Assembly (NCBI GenBank): GCA_033791545.1
Contig: JASJGL010000145.1
Coordinates: forward strand, 3,638 to 67,637
Direction: 5' to 3'
Length of the DNA: 64,000 nt
Source of the DNA: Antarcticimicrobium sp033791545
GTDB taxonomy: Bacteria; Pseudomonadota; Alphaproteobacteria; Rhodobacterales; Rhodobacteraceae
Below are positions 9,651-18,259 of this stretch, in pieces (the stretch's first letter is position 1; every line of letters begins with the position of its first letter). The notes under the pieces are model-generated. The model worked only from the letters and a program-made list of their open reading frames with translations. It made no database searches and was not told the DNA's origin. Position numbers and translations under genes: made by a program.

Positions 9651-11312
9651 TTATGCGCTTGCCTTCATGGCGGATTGGGCGCAGCCGCAAGAGGCGGTGA
9701 TGCCGTCCGCGCGGGCCTGGGCCTGTGCCAGACGGTGCCGGATATGGTGCAGCTCAATCTCTTCACCGCGCGCGTCAAGACAGTCATGTAAGCCCTTCAA
9801 GCTCCAGACATTATCCGGGTGAACCGCGGCGCGCGACAGGGCCCCGCCGAGGCCCAGATCTTCGCGATAGACCGCTTCGGCTTCGGCCACATGGCCTTGT
9901 TTCAGCAGCAACGCCCCAAGCGCATGGCGCGCGGGTTGCATCCATCCCCAAGGCTCATCATAGGGCAGCTTGTCGTCGAGATCGACGGCGCGGCGCAGGT
10001 GTGCGAAGGCAGACTCGTAGTCTGCCTTGCGGTACTCGATTTCTCCGCGCAGCATTTCTGCCGCGATTTCAAGAAGATCCCCGACCTTGTTATTGTGCAT
10101 CAAGCGGCTTTCCGGCACCCGGTCCCGGGCCGCGAAGAACAGCTGTTCTTCGGCCTCGGCCTTCGCCACCTCGCCGGTTGCGGCATGGCCCAGAGCGCGG
10201 GCATAATGTACGGTTGCGGTATGGGTTCTGTACAGATCGCGATCCTCGGGAAGGGTCAACGCCTTGCAGTCTTCCCAGCGCCCGAAGCGGATCAGGATAT
10301 GAGGTTCCATCGCCATGAAGCTTTCGAAGTAATCGGCCATCGGCGGGCTTTCGATCCGCAGCATCTCTTCCGGGGTGGTGGCGCGCAGGGCGGCGTTGGC
10401 CTCGAGTGCCGGCGCGATCTGGCCGAGAAACAGCGCACCGTAAATGATGAAATGGTAGTTGTGCTGGCGATAGCCGGTATAGAGGTTGAGCGCCCCTTCG
10501 CGGTGATAGTATTTCAGATCGGCCTTCACCGCCTGTTGGTTCCAATGCACCACGTCGTGATACTGGCCGCAAAGCACGTCGATGTGGGTGGGCATATGCA
10601 CGAGGTGACCCGCATCCGGCACCAGGGTTCGCAGCACGTCAGCGGCCTTGAGCGCCTTTTCGGGGGTCGGCGACATTTCCATCAGGTGAACATAAAGGTG
10701 CAGCAATCCGGGATGCGTCATCGCGCCGGGCGCACGTTCCATCGCCTGTTCCAGAACCTGCTGCGCCTCGCGCGTGGCGGCGCCTTTGGCCGGTTGGCCA
10801 GACGCCAGATCCCACATCTGCCAAGGCGTGAGGGTAAGCAGGGATTCTGCATAGACCGCGCGCAGATCAAGATGATCGGGCACGGCGGCAAAGGCGGCGC
10901 GCATGGCGTCGGCGAAATCGTGGTCCCAGCGCGCCATATCCGCAGTCGGGGTCGCTTGGGGATAGCGGGCGGGCAGGGCGCTGATCAGCGCGGTCTCGGC
11001 CGGGGTCAGCCCATCGACCCGCGCCAGCGCCTGTTGCGCGGCGCCGTGGGCGGCCGCCAGCGCCTCGGCCCGTCCTTTGGGGTCGTACACCTCCCACGGC
11101 ATGTTGTAATTGGGTCCAAAGGCATAGCCGATGCCCCAATAGGCCATGGCGCAGTTGGGATCATGCTCCAACGCGCGGCGGAAACAGGCGATCGCCTCTT
11201 GATGGTTGAAACCATAGGTCCAGATTAGACCGCGATTGAACCAGAGTTGCGCCTGTGGTGAGGTGGTCGTGATGTCGCAGCCATAGCTGCCAAGGTCATA
11301 ATAACTGTCCAT
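9651..11312 (-). CDS. Tetratricopeptide-repeat protein
   Basis: 553-residue soluble protein with no signal peptide. TPR-like helices are recognisable at the N-terminus (LWFNRGLIWTYGFNHQEAIA, then CFRRALEHDPNCAMAYWGIG) and again near the C-terminus (IEYRKADYESAFAHLRRAVD and LGALLLKQGHVAEAEAVYRE). The middle contains a conserved His-containing stretch (LHLYVHLMEMSPTPEKAL, then HLVHMPTHIDVLCGQYHD), which looks like more than plain scaffold and could hold a metal or ligand. The C-terminus has a CGC near the end (ITASCGCAQS). It stands alone, separated from the mfd end by the repeat element, and 56 bases from the MFS gene end. Function unknown; TPR assignment is firm. Confidence 0.85.
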   Translation of the reverse strand: MDSYYDLGSYGCDITTTSPQAQLWFNRGLIWTYGFNHQEAIACFRRALEHDPNCAMAYWGIGYAFGPNYNMPWEVYDPKGRAEALAAAHGAAQQALARVDGLTPAETALISALPARYPQATPTADMARWDHDFADAMRAAFAAVPDHLDLRAVYAESLLTLTPWQMWDLASGQPAKGAATREAQQVLEQAMERAPGAMTHPGLLHLYVHLMEMSPTPEKALKAADVLRTLVPDAGHLVHMPTHIDVLCGQYHDVVHWNQQAVKADLKYYHREGALNLYTGYRQHNYHFIIYGALFLGQIAPALEANAALRATTPEEMLRIESPPMADYFESFMAMEPHILIRFGRWEDCKALTLPEDRDLYRTHTATVHYARALGHAATGEVAKAEAEEQLFFAARDRVPESRLMHNNKVGDLLEIAAEMLRGEIEYRKADYESAFAHLRRAVDLDDKLPYDEPWGWMQPARHALGALLLKQGHVAEAEAVYREDLGLGGALSRAAVHPDNVWSLKGLHDCLDARGEEIELHHIRHRLAQAQARADGITASCGCAQSAMKASA

Positions 11313-11368
11313 GCCGCCTCTCCGTTGCTGGCCTCAGGTTAGGGGAAACCGGGCGTTGGCAACAAGGG

Positions 11369-12577
11369 TCACAGCGCCTCGCGCGCCTCGATCCGGCCCA
11401 TTTTCAGCATCAGGGCAAATCCGATGATCGACAGCAGGAAAATCCCCACCGCGAGCGGCAGGATGGTGCCGTTGAACAACAGCCCGACCGGCGCAGAAAG
11501 CAGCGCCGCGCCCACGGTCGAAATCGCTCCCATGATCGAGGCTGCCATGCCAGCGATATGCCCCATCGGTTCCATCCCGATGGCGTTGAGATTGCCCAGT
11601 GTCATGCCCATCAGGAAAAACACGCAGGCTTGCCACACCACGAAGATCCAGAAATAGGTGTCCAGCGGCAGCCCGATCACTCCGGTCACAAGCATGAGCC
11701 CCGACAGGCAGATTTGCACCCCCAGCGACCAGGTGACGATCCGGCGCATGCCGATGCGCATCACGATGGCCGCGTTCAGCAGGCTGGCCGAGCCCGAGAC
11801 CAGCGCCACAACGCCGAAATAGATCGGGAAGTTCTTGGCCTGATCAAAGATCACGTCATAGACCTGCTGCACCGACAGGATCATGGCAAAGAGACTGGCG
11901 AGACACAGGGTCTGCACGAGGATCGACAGGCGCACGGTGGGGTGGCGGGCCATTTCAAGCAATGCGGCGGACAACAGGTGTGGGCGGAAGGCGCGGCGGT
12001 TTTCCGGCGCCAGCGTTTCGGGCAGGCGCAGCCCCATCCACAGCGTGGAAATGAAGGAAAACAGGATGAAGGCAAGGAAGATCCCGCGCCAGCCGGTCAG
12101 CGCGATGATGCCGGCCCCCATCAGCGGCGCCACGGCGGGAAAGATGGTAAAGATCATCATCGCGATCGACACCATCTTGGCCATCTCCCGGCCCGAATAG
12201 AGATCGCGCACCACCGCCATGGCCACCACGCGCGGGCCGGCCGCGCCCAGCCCCTGTACCACACGCGCGGCCAGAACCACCTCGAGCGAACTGCTGCGCC
12301 AGGCTACGAAGGCCGCCGCGATATAGATGATCGCCCCGGCCAAGATCACCGGCTTGCGTCCGAACGCGTCGGAAAGCGGTCCGGTGATAAAGGTGCCTGC
12401 GCCCATGCCGAGAATAAAGGCGGTCAGGATCATCTGCGCGCGGTTGATATTGTCCGGGCTGAGCTGCGCGCCGATCTCGGGCAGGGCGGGCAGCATCGAA
12501 TCCATCGAAAAGGCGATGGTGGCAAACATCATCGCAATCAGCGCGATGAACTCGGTCTGGGACATTCTGTTTTGCAT
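11369..12577 (-). CDS. Bcr/CflA-type multidrug efflux MFS transporter
   Basis: 402-residue inner-membrane protein with about 12 hydrophobic segments. The major-facilitator motif A is GPLSDAFGRKPVILAG, after the second segment, and RVVQGLGAAGPRVVAMAVVRD matches the drug/H+ antiporter motif C region of Bcr/CflA proteins. It would export drugs or small metabolites in exchange for protons. ATG 12577 is chosen because CGGAGC lies about six bases upstream. An upstream in-frame codon at 12619 would add 14 residues without a ribosome site. It follows the channel gene 69 bases downstream in the same direction. Substrate unknown. Confidence 0.9.
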   Translation of the reverse strand: MQNRMSQTEFIALIAMMFATIAFSMDSMLPALPEIGAQLSPDNINRAQMILTAFILGMGAGTFITGPLSDAFGRKPVILAGAIIYIAAAFVAWRSSSLEVVLAARVVQGLGAAGPRVVAMAVVRDLYSGREMAKMVSIAMMIFTIFPAVAPLMGAGIIALTGWRGIFLAFILFSFISTLWMGLRLPETLAPENRRAFRPHLLSAALLEMARHPTVRLSILVQTLCLASLFAMILSVQQVYDVIFDQAKNFPIYFGVVALVSGSASLLNAAIVMRIGMRRIVTWSLGVQICLSGLMLVTGVIGLPLDTYFWIFVVWQACVFFLMGMTLGNLNAIGMEPMGHIAGMAASIMGAISTVGAALLSAPVGLLFNGTILPLAVGIFLLSIIGFALMLKMGRIEAREAL

Positions 12578-12646
12578 GGGGGCTCCGTGAGGATTTGGAG
12601 CGGCGGTAGCATGACCCAAAGCCGAGGGCCAGAGGAAGACCTCACT

Positions 12647-13114
12647 TCACCGGGGTCGGTTTCGATCTCGGTGCGGGTATCGGTTTCGCGGGCGATTTCT
12701 GTGCGGTTTTGGATCCGGGTCCGGGTCCGCGGCCATGTCCGTCCGGGGCGGATCATCCTCGTTGGCGGTGAGGATGTCGTCTTCTTCTTCGATGGTCAGA
12801 TCTGGGTCATGATGGCCGAGCCGCGCGATCAGCCATTCGGTTTCCTGCTCGCGCTTGCGCATGTTGTAGAGCGCGAACTGTTGGATCGCGATGGCAAAGA
12901 CACCAAGCCCGATGAAGATAAGGGCGGTGGTACCGATCTTGCCCAGGTCGGTCGCGGGGACCAACTCGCCATAGCCCACGGTCGAGATCGTGACCACGGT
13001 GAAGAAATAGGAATCCAGCCAGTTCCAGCCCTCTACATGTCGAAAGAACACGGTGCCGAAGCCGACCACGAAGATCAGGCTCAGCAAGACGGTAAAGGGC
13101 TTGATCTGCGTCAC
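12647..13114 (-). CDS. Two-TM potassium-channel protein with charged repetitive tail
   Basis: 155-residue membrane protein: a first helix (FTVLLSLIFVVGFGTVFF), a pore loop with the K+ selectivity filter TVGYG (45-49), and a second helix (GTTALIFIGLGVFAIAIQQF). This is the Ion_trans_2 layout; four copies would form a pore. The start is GTG at 13114 and overlaps the stop of the DsbA-like gene by four bases (GTGA), so it is translationally coupled. The cytosolic tail from about residue 100 is acidic, then changes to Asp-Pro repeats and an Arg/His/Asn/Pro-rich end encoded by repetitive DNA (12650-12750). No RCK/TrkA-N domain is present, so gating is unclear. Confidence 0.87.
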   Translation of the reverse strand: MTQIKPFTVLLSLIFVVGFGTVFFRHVEGWNWLDSYFFTVVTISTVGYGELVPATDLGKIGTTALIFIGLGVFAIAIQQFALYNMRKREQETEWLIARLGHHDPDLTIEEEDDILTANEDDPPRTDMAADPDPDPKPHRNRPRNRYPHRDRNRPR

Positions 13115-13761
13115 GTGGTGAGCTGCTCCTTGATCTCCTCAATCACCTTTTGCCACATCTCGGACGATTGTGCACCGGGAACGGCATGTTTCCCTGCCAC
13201 GATGAAGGTGGGGACAGAGTTCACCCCCATCTCGCGGCTATGGGCATCGCGGCGACGGATATCGGCGCTGTCGGCATCGGATTCCAGCAGTTTCATCACC
13301 ACCGAGGCATCCATGCCCAGACTGTCGGCCAGATCGCTTAAGACTTCGTGATCGCCGATATCGCGCCCCTCGACGAAATAGGCGGTGAACAGCGCCGAGA
13401 CAGCGGCATACTGGCGCCCCTCGACCCCGGCCCAGTGGATCAGACGGTGCGCATCCAGCGTGTTTGGGGTGCGCTGGATCTTGTCGAGATGGATCGCCAG
13501 CCCGGCGGCCTCGGCCCGTTCCGCCACCGGGGCATAGGCGCGGATCGCGGCTTCTTTGCCGCCGAATTTGGTCTCAAGATAGCTGCGCCTTTCCATGCCG
13601 CCTGCGGGCATGTCGGGGTTGAGCTGGAACGGGTGAAACTCGATCACAAAGGGGTGATCGGGGATCTCGGCCAGCGCGCGATCCAGATTGGCCTTGCCGA
13701 TATAGCACCAGGGACAGATCGGATCGGAGATGATATCAAGTTTGACGGTCTTGTCGGTCAT
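13111..13761 (-). CDS. DsbA-family (FrnE-like) thiol oxidoreductase
   Basis: 216-residue cytoplasmic protein, with no signal peptide, of the FrnE/2-hydroxychromene-2-carboxylate isomerase branch of the DsbA fold. The redox motif CPWC is at residues 16-19, followed by the typical YIGKANLDRAL. The cis-proline loop GVNSVPTFIV and the C-terminal VPGAQSSEMW are in place. It overlaps the upstream AMP-ligase gene by four bases and the downstream channel gene by four bases, so the three form a tight operon. It probably acts in thiol-disulfide exchange; the substrate is not known. Confidence 0.92.
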   Translation of the reverse strand: MTDKTVKLDIISDPICPWCYIGKANLDRALAEIPDHPFVIEFHPFQLNPDMPAGGMERRSYLETKFGGKEAAIRAYAPVAERAEAAGLAIHLDKIQRTPNTLDAHRLIHWAGVEGRQYAAVSALFTAYFVEGRDIGDHEVLSDLADSLGMDASVVMKLLESDADSADIRRRDAHSREMGVNSVPTFIVAGKHAVPGAQSSEMWQKVIEEIKEQLTT

Positions 13762-15287
13762 GCGGGATTTGGGCTCCGGGAAGGGAAATAGGCAGGCAGC
13801 GCACGGCGCAGCAGCTTGCCATTTGCGCCGGTAGGCAGCGCGGCGAGATGGACAAAGGCGCGCGGTTGTTTGTAGCGCGCCAGCGTCTCACTGACATAGG
13901 TTTGCAGGTCCGCCGCGTCCAGTTCTGACGGCCCGGTATAAAAGGCGACGATGACCGTGGTGTCTGGTTTGATCTCGACCTCGGCGGCGCCGGACTGTTC
14001 GATTCCGGGATGGGCGTTGAGCGCGGCTTCGACCTCCAGCGGTGACACCCGGTAGCCACCGGCATTCATCATGTCGTCGTTGCGCCCCATATAGGTGATC
14101 TGCCCATCCGCCGCCATCGCGCCAAGATCGCCGGTCAGGAACCAGTCGCCGCGCATTCGCGCCGCCATTTCATCCGGCGCGTTGAGATATCCCCGCATCA
14201 GGCCCGGGTCCGTGCGATGCACCGCGATCACCCCGATCTCGCCCTGGGTCACGGGCTGGCCCTCGGCCCCGAGGATCGCCACGCGGCGGCCAATTTGCGG
14301 CTGGCCAAGGGCGATGCCGCGCGCCGGGTGCGCCGGGCAGGAGGAAATGAAGGTCGAGCATTCCGACATGCCATAGGCCTCGTGCAGGGCGGTGCCGGTC
14401 AACTCCTCCCAGCGATGATGCAGATCCGGCGACAGCTTTTCTCCCGCGCTCAACCCGTGGCGCAGATCGGGCAGATCAAGCCTGTCGCGGTCGCGCAACA
14501 TCCGGCGATAGACGCCGGGGGCGGCGGCAAACAGCGTCGCACGATGGCTGCGCAGCAGCTCGGGCAGGGTGGTGATATCGGTTCCCGGTTCGGGGATGAG
14601 GGCGGTGGCACCGATGGTCCAAGGGTCCATCAGCCCGGTGCCCAGCGTATAGGTCCAGTTGAACGCGCCTGCGTGGCACAGCCGATCCTCGGGGGTCAGC
14701 GCATACCAGCCGTCGACCATCATCTGCCGCGCCCAGATCGCGCGATGGGCATGGGCCACCGCGCGCGGGCTGCCAGAGGTGCCCGAGGTATAGACCACAT
14801 AGGCCAGCCGCTCCGGATCGCCCATGGCCCAGTCGCAGGGCGGCAGGGTGCGCATCTGTTTCAGGGCCTCGATATCGATCTGCAGCGGGTGCTCGGCGCA
14901 GGCGATCTTGGGGTCGCGCAACACGGCGGCGGGCTGCAACTCGGCGATGATCTTGGCGGTATCCGCCGCTGTCAGCTGCGACGAGGTCGGCACAGGCACC
15001 AGCCCGACCGCCATCGCGCCGAGATAGGCGATCGGGAACTCCACCGTATTGCCAAGCCGCATCAGCACGATCTGCCCCGGCTTCAGCCCGGCCTGCAACA
15101 GCCCGGTTCCGGTGCCACGCACCGCGCGCTCCAATGCACCATAGCTCCAATCGTCGGAGCCGGTGGCGCGCAGGATCGACAGCGCACATTTGTCGGGATG
15201 ATCTCCGGCCCGGCGCAGCACGAAGGCGGCCAGGTTGAAGGGGGCGGGGCAGGGCGGCGGCGCGCCGTGATCAAATATGGACAACAT
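13758..15287 (-). CDS. AMP-dependent acyl-CoA synthetase/ligase
   Basis: 509-residue class I adenylate-forming enzyme that would convert a carboxylic acid, ATP and CoA to an acyl-CoA. The phosphate-binding loop YTSGTSGSPRAVAHAH is at 166-181. YGMSECSTF (A5) and WFLTGDLGAM (A7) follow, and the C-terminal domain has the hinge region and a GKLLRRALP ending with the catalytic Lys. The arrangement resembles benzoate-CoA ligase or medium-chain ligases, but the acid cannot be named. It is the first gene of a three-gene operon and is divergent from the XRE-cupin regulator at 15352, with 64 bases between the two starts. That regulator may control it. Confidence 0.9.
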   Translation of the reverse strand: MLSIFDHGAPPPCPAPFNLAAFVLRRAGDHPDKCALSILRATGSDDWSYGALERAVRGTGTGLLQAGLKPGQIVLMRLGNTVEFPIAYLGAMAVGLVPVPTSSQLTAADTAKIIAELQPAAVLRDPKIACAEHPLQIDIEALKQMRTLPPCDWAMGDPERLAYVVYTSGTSGSPRAVAHAHRAIWARQMMVDGWYALTPEDRLCHAGAFNWTYTLGTGLMDPWTIGATALIPEPGTDITTLPELLRSHRATLFAAAPGVYRRMLRDRDRLDLPDLRHGLSAGEKLSPDLHHRWEELTGTALHEAYGMSECSTFISSCPAHPARGIALGQPQIGRRVAILGAEGQPVTQGEIGVIAVHRTDPGLMRGYLNAPDEMAARMRGDWFLTGDLGAMAADGQITYMGRNDDMMNAGGYRVSPLEVEAALNAHPGIEQSGAAEVEIKPDTTVIVAFYTGPSELDAADLQTYVSETLARYKQPRAFVHLAALPTGANGKLLRRALPAYFPSRSPNPA

Positions 15288-15351
15288 GGCAATTGGCTAG
15301 CGCGCGGCAGCCGCCGTTGCAAGACGAACGCGGCGCGCCTATAGAAACCGG

Positions 15352-15975
15352 ATGACCGCGCGTGACCCGAAAGCCCTGATCCGTATCGCCCGCAATGGCA
15401 GCCCGGACACCGAAGCCGAGCCGCTGGACTTGGGCGTGCGGGTGCGCGAGCTGCGCAAGGCGCGCAACTGGACGCTGGAACAGGCCGCCAGTCAGGCCGG
15501 GCTGGCGCGTTCGACGCTGTCCAAGATCGAGAACGGGCAGATGTCGCCGACCTATGAGGCGCTGAAGAAACTGGCCGTCGGGCTGGAAATCTCGGTGCCG
15601 CAGCTGTTCACCCCGCCGCAGCGTGAGCAGGTGAACGGGCGCATGGCCGTGACCCGCAGTGGCGAGGGGGCCGATTATGCCACCGCCACCTATGAACATG
15701 AGCTGCTGGCCGAGACGCTGACCAAGAAACAGATGCTGCCCTATCGCGCCCGTGTCCGCGCCCGCAGCATGGACGAGTTCGACGGCTGGGTGCGCCATGA
15801 CGGCGAGGAATTTCTTTTCGTGCTGACCGGGGTGATCCGGCTGTACACAGAGTTTTATGAACCCCTCGAGATGCGGCGCGGCGACAGCGCCTATTACGAT
15901 GCCACGATGGGGCATAACGTGGTGTCGCTCAGCGAAGAGGACGCCACCATCCTTTGGGTCACCTCGCTGGCCTGA
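15352..15975 (+). CDS. XRE-family regulator with C-terminal cupin
   Basis: 207-residue transcription factor. The helix-turn-helix lies at about 27-81 (VRELRKARNWTLEQAASQAG, then LARSTLSKIENGQMSPTYEA). A cupin sensory domain follows (about 130-200), with GWVRHDGEEFLFVLTGVI and the final ATMGHNVVSLSEEDATILWV. This HTH-cupin layout is common for regulators of catabolic and amine-uptake genes, with the cupin binding a small effector. The gene is divergent from the AMP-ligase operon and shares its 64-base promoter region, the usual arrangement for a local regulator. Convergent with the peptide-binding protein gene, with a tandem repeat between them. Confidence 0.9.
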   Translation: MTARDPKALIRIARNGSPDTEAEPLDLGVRVRELRKARNWTLEQAASQAGLARSTLSKIENGQMSPTYEALKKLAVGLEISVPQLFTPPQREQVNGRMAVTRSGEGADYATATYEHELLAETLTKKQMLPYRARVRARSMDEFDGWVRHDGEEFLFVLTGVIRLYTEFYEPLEMRRGDSAYYDATMGHNVVSLSEEDATILWVTSLA

Positions 15976-16016
15976 TGGTGCCTGTGCTGCTGTTCGGTTG
16001 AGCATCAGACACGAAT

Positions 16017-16052
16017 ACGGACAGGCGACCCAAAACGGAAAGGCGACCCAAA
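16017..16052. repeat. Tandem 18-base direct repeat between convergent genes
   Basis: Two adjacent 18-base units, ACGGACAGGCGACCCAAA and ACGGAAAGGCGACCCAAA, differ at one base. They lie between the stop of the XRE-cupin gene and the stop of the peptide-binding protein gene. No hairpin or T-run accompanies them. It could be a small slippage duplication. Confidence 0.8.
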
Positions 16053-16059
16053 GTCGGCG

Positions 16060-17949
16060 TCACTCCTCCTCGTACCACCAGACATCGGGCATGAAATTCA
16101 CCCCGTCGCCATAGATCGGAAGCCGGTCTTCGGGGTATTTCAACTGTCGGATATGGGCGATACGGCCCACATCGTATTGCCAGATCGGGATCACATAGCG
16201 CCCGGCGGTCAGCACCCGGTCAAGCGCGCGCACCGCAGCGTTGAAATCGTCGCTGCTGTGCGAGGTCAGCAAGGTGTCGATCATCGCATCGGCGGCGGGC
16301 GACGCCATCCCCATCAGATTGCGGCTGCCGTCCTGTTGCGCGCCAGCACTGCCCCAATACAGCCGCTGCTCATTGCCCGGAGACAGGGTCAGGTCGCGGC
16401 GAAAATTGGTCATGTCGAAGTCATGGGCGGCGATGCGGGCGGCATATTGGGCGTCATCCACCGTCTCGACCTTCAGCGCGATCCCGAGCCGCAGCAAGGC
16501 CTGCGCATAGATGTCGGTGACGCGCTGCATCTCGCCATCGGCCTGACGCAGCAAGACCGCGAAGGCGAACGGCGCGCCATTCTCTTTGCGCAAGATCCCC
16601 TCCTGCACGGTCCAACCGGCCGCGTTCAACAGGGTCATCGCCCGGCGCAGCCCGGCGCGGTTGCGCGCGGTTCCATCGCTTTTGGGCAGGGTATAGCCCT
16701 CAAGCGCGCCGGGCGGCAGGCTGTCGGCAAACGGGGCCAGCATCTCGCGCACCCGACCGGTTGCGGGACCGGGGCGCATGGCGAGGGTGGAGCTGGAGAA
16801 ATAAGAGGTGATCCGGGGCTGCACCCCGCCGGTCATGGTGTCGTTGATCGACTCGAAATTAAAGGCCTCGATCAGCGCCTCGCGCACGCGCCAGTCATTG
16901 AACGGGGCGCGGCGGGTGTTCATCACCAGACCGGTCATTCCCGAAGGGCGCTGGTTGGGGATTTCGGATTTGACCACATCGCCGCGCCGCACGGCAGGGA
17001 AATCATACTGGGTTTGCCATTTCTCGGCGTTGAATTCGCGCACCACCGAGAGTTCGCCCGCCTTGAACGCCTCGAACAGAACCGTGCCATCGCCATAGAA
17101 TTCGATCCGCATTTCGTCGAAATTCAACGTGCCACGGCGAAACGGCAGATTTGCGCCCCAATAGTCGGGATTGCGCCGCAGGGTCATGGACCGGCCCGCC
17201 TCGAAATCCGTCACCACATAGGCGCCGGTGCCGACCGGGGCCTCGGACAGGCCGGAGGCGGTGAAATCCTTGCCCTCCCACTGCGCCTTTTTCAGGATCG
17301 GACGCATCCCGGCGATCAGCGCCAGTTCTCGATCCGGGGTGGTAAAGCTGAGCCGTACAGAACGCGGGCCGACCTGTACGATATCGGCGATCTGGGATTG
17401 GAACCCGCGATAGCGCAGATGACCTTCGGCGCCCAGGGTCTCATAGGACCAGATCACATCCTCGACCGTGACCGGGCTGCCATCAGAGAACCGGGCCTCG
17501 GGGCGCAGGGTGAATTCCACCCAGGAGCGGTCCGGCGCGGTTTCCACCGACTCGGCAAGCAGCCCGTACAGGGTGAAAGGTTCATCCCAGGATCGGCCCA
17601 TCAGCGATTCGTAGCTCCAGAATCGGAGCTGCCAAGGGGCGGTGCCTTTCTGCACGAAAGGATTGAGCGAATCGAATCCGCCGGTGTTGCCAAAGACCAC
17701 CCGCCCGCCTTTCGGCGCCTCCGGGTTGGCATAGGGCAGTGAGACGAAATCCGCCGGAAGCGCTGGCTCCCCATACATGGCGATCCCATGCGAAGGCGCC
17801 GCCTGACTGGCTGAAACGCCGAAAAACAAGGCGATTCCGGTCAGGGACGCCGCTATCAAGTGGTAAAAGCCCGGTCGCACTTTGGAAACAATCCGTTCTG
17901 CTCTGTTTTTGTTAATGATGACGGTAACTTGGGATTCGGGGCTTTTCAA
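16060..17949 (-). CDS. Extracellular solute-binding protein family 5 (YejA-like)
   Basis: 629-residue periplasmic binding protein of the oligopeptide/microcin C class. Basic residues, then a hydrophobic segment ending in ASQAAPSHG, form the signal peptide (cleavage near residue 50). The mature protein begins with HGIAMYGEPALPADFVSLPY and continues with GGRVVFGNTGGFDSLNPFVQ, both typical of YejA-like proteins, and ends with INFMPDVWWYEEE-like residues. No permease or ATPase genes are adjacent, so it is an orphan component serving a transporter encoded elsewhere. The ATG at 17949 gives a long pre-signal stretch; an internal start about 20 codons later is possible. Confidence 0.88.
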   Translation of the reverse strand: MKSPESQVTVIINKNRAERIVSKVRPGFYHLIAASLTGIALFFGVSASQAAPSHGIAMYGEPALPADFVSLPYANPEAPKGGRVVFGNTGGFDSLNPFVQKGTAPWQLRFWSYESLMGRSWDEPFTLYGLLAESVETAPDRSWVEFTLRPEARFSDGSPVTVEDVIWSYETLGAEGHLRYRGFQSQIADIVQVGPRSVRLSFTTPDRELALIAGMRPILKKAQWEGKDFTASGLSEAPVGTGAYVVTDFEAGRSMTLRRNPDYWGANLPFRRGTLNFDEMRIEFYGDGTVLFEAFKAGELSVVREFNAEKWQTQYDFPAVRRGDVVKSEIPNQRPSGMTGLVMNTRRAPFNDWRVREALIEAFNFESINDTMTGGVQPRITSYFSSSTLAMRPGPATGRVREMLAPFADSLPPGALEGYTLPKSDGTARNRAGLRRAMTLLNAAGWTVQEGILRKENGAPFAFAVLLRQADGEMQRVTDIYAQALLRLGIALKVETVDDAQYAARIAAHDFDMTNFRRDLTLSPGNEQRLYWGSAGAQQDGSRNLMGMASPAADAMIDTLLTSHSSDDFNAAVRALDRVLTAGRYVIPIWQYDVGRIAHIRQLKYPEDRLPIYGDGVNFMPDVWWYEEE

Positions 17950-17958
17950 ACTTTTAGC

Positions 17959-17987
17959 TTGGAAAAACGCCGGGAATTGCTTATAAC
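17959..17987 (+). promoter_or_regulatory. Sigma-70-like promoter of candidate small RNA
   Basis: -35 TTGGAA (17959-17964) and -10 TATAAC (17982-17987) separated by exactly 17 bases. It points away from the peptide-binding protein gene and toward a two-hairpin sequence that ends in a strong terminator. Confidence 0.5.
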
Positions 17988-17993
17988 TAACCC

Positions 17994-18069
17994 ACTGCTC
18001 GATAGGTTTCTTGCCTGTATGAAACCTGCCTCAATAACTTGACGCCCGCCTTGTGCGGGCGTTTTTTTT
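17994..18069 (+). ncRNA. Candidate small RNA (about 76 nt) with terminator
   Basis: From the expected start near 17994 the sequence holds one perfect 7-bp hairpin (AGGTTTC/GAAACCT, 18004-18027, ten-base loop), a short A/T-rich single strand, and then an intrinsic terminator with eight T residues. No protein gene of suitable quality on the plus strand ends here, so the terminator needs a transcript of its own. A sigma-70-like promoter sits at the right distance. It could be a trans-acting sRNA, or an attenuated leader of the 3-hydroxybutyrate dehydrogenase gene that begins 190 bases downstream. I do not recognise a known RNA family. Confidence 0.5.
18043..18069 (+). terminator. Rho-independent terminator
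   Basis: Seven-bp GC stem CGCCCGC/GCGGGCG with a five-base loop, followed directly by TTTTTTTT (18062-18069). The T-run is on the plus-strand side only, so it terminates rightward transcription. Confidence 0.85.
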
Positions 18070-18158
18070 GGTCTGCAGGCTGGATCCGCCCCGGAATCGG
18101 GGCGCTGCGCCCGTCGCGGCGTGCGGCGACTCGCCCGGGATCGCTCAGCCCTTAAACC

Positions 18159-18180
18159 TTTGCCGGCGTCCTGCGGCAAA
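18159..18180. promoter_or_regulatory. Inverted repeat upstream of 3-hydroxybutyrate dehydrogenase
   Basis: TTTGCCG and CGGCAAA are perfect 7-base arms around an 8-base spacer, 80 bases before the dehydrogenase start. It could be an operator. The regulator is unknown; the spacing does not match the PhaR consensus I remember. Confidence 0.3.
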
Positions 18181-18259
18181 CACGTCCTGCGCGGCTTTGG
18201 CGTTTTCTTCGCATCGGCAGCGTGGCAGACTGCGCGCGACGCAAACAAAGGGGCCTCTC

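Noticed and set aside
11558..13351. 597-codon open frame on the plus strand
   Set aside because: It lies opposite the MFS, channel and DsbA-like genes and has a His/Gln/Arg-rich, low-information translation.
17860..18042. 60-codon plus-strand frame ending at the sRNA terminator
   Set aside because: It overlaps the start of the peptide-binding protein gene and has no ribosome site; the terminator is better explained by a short RNA.
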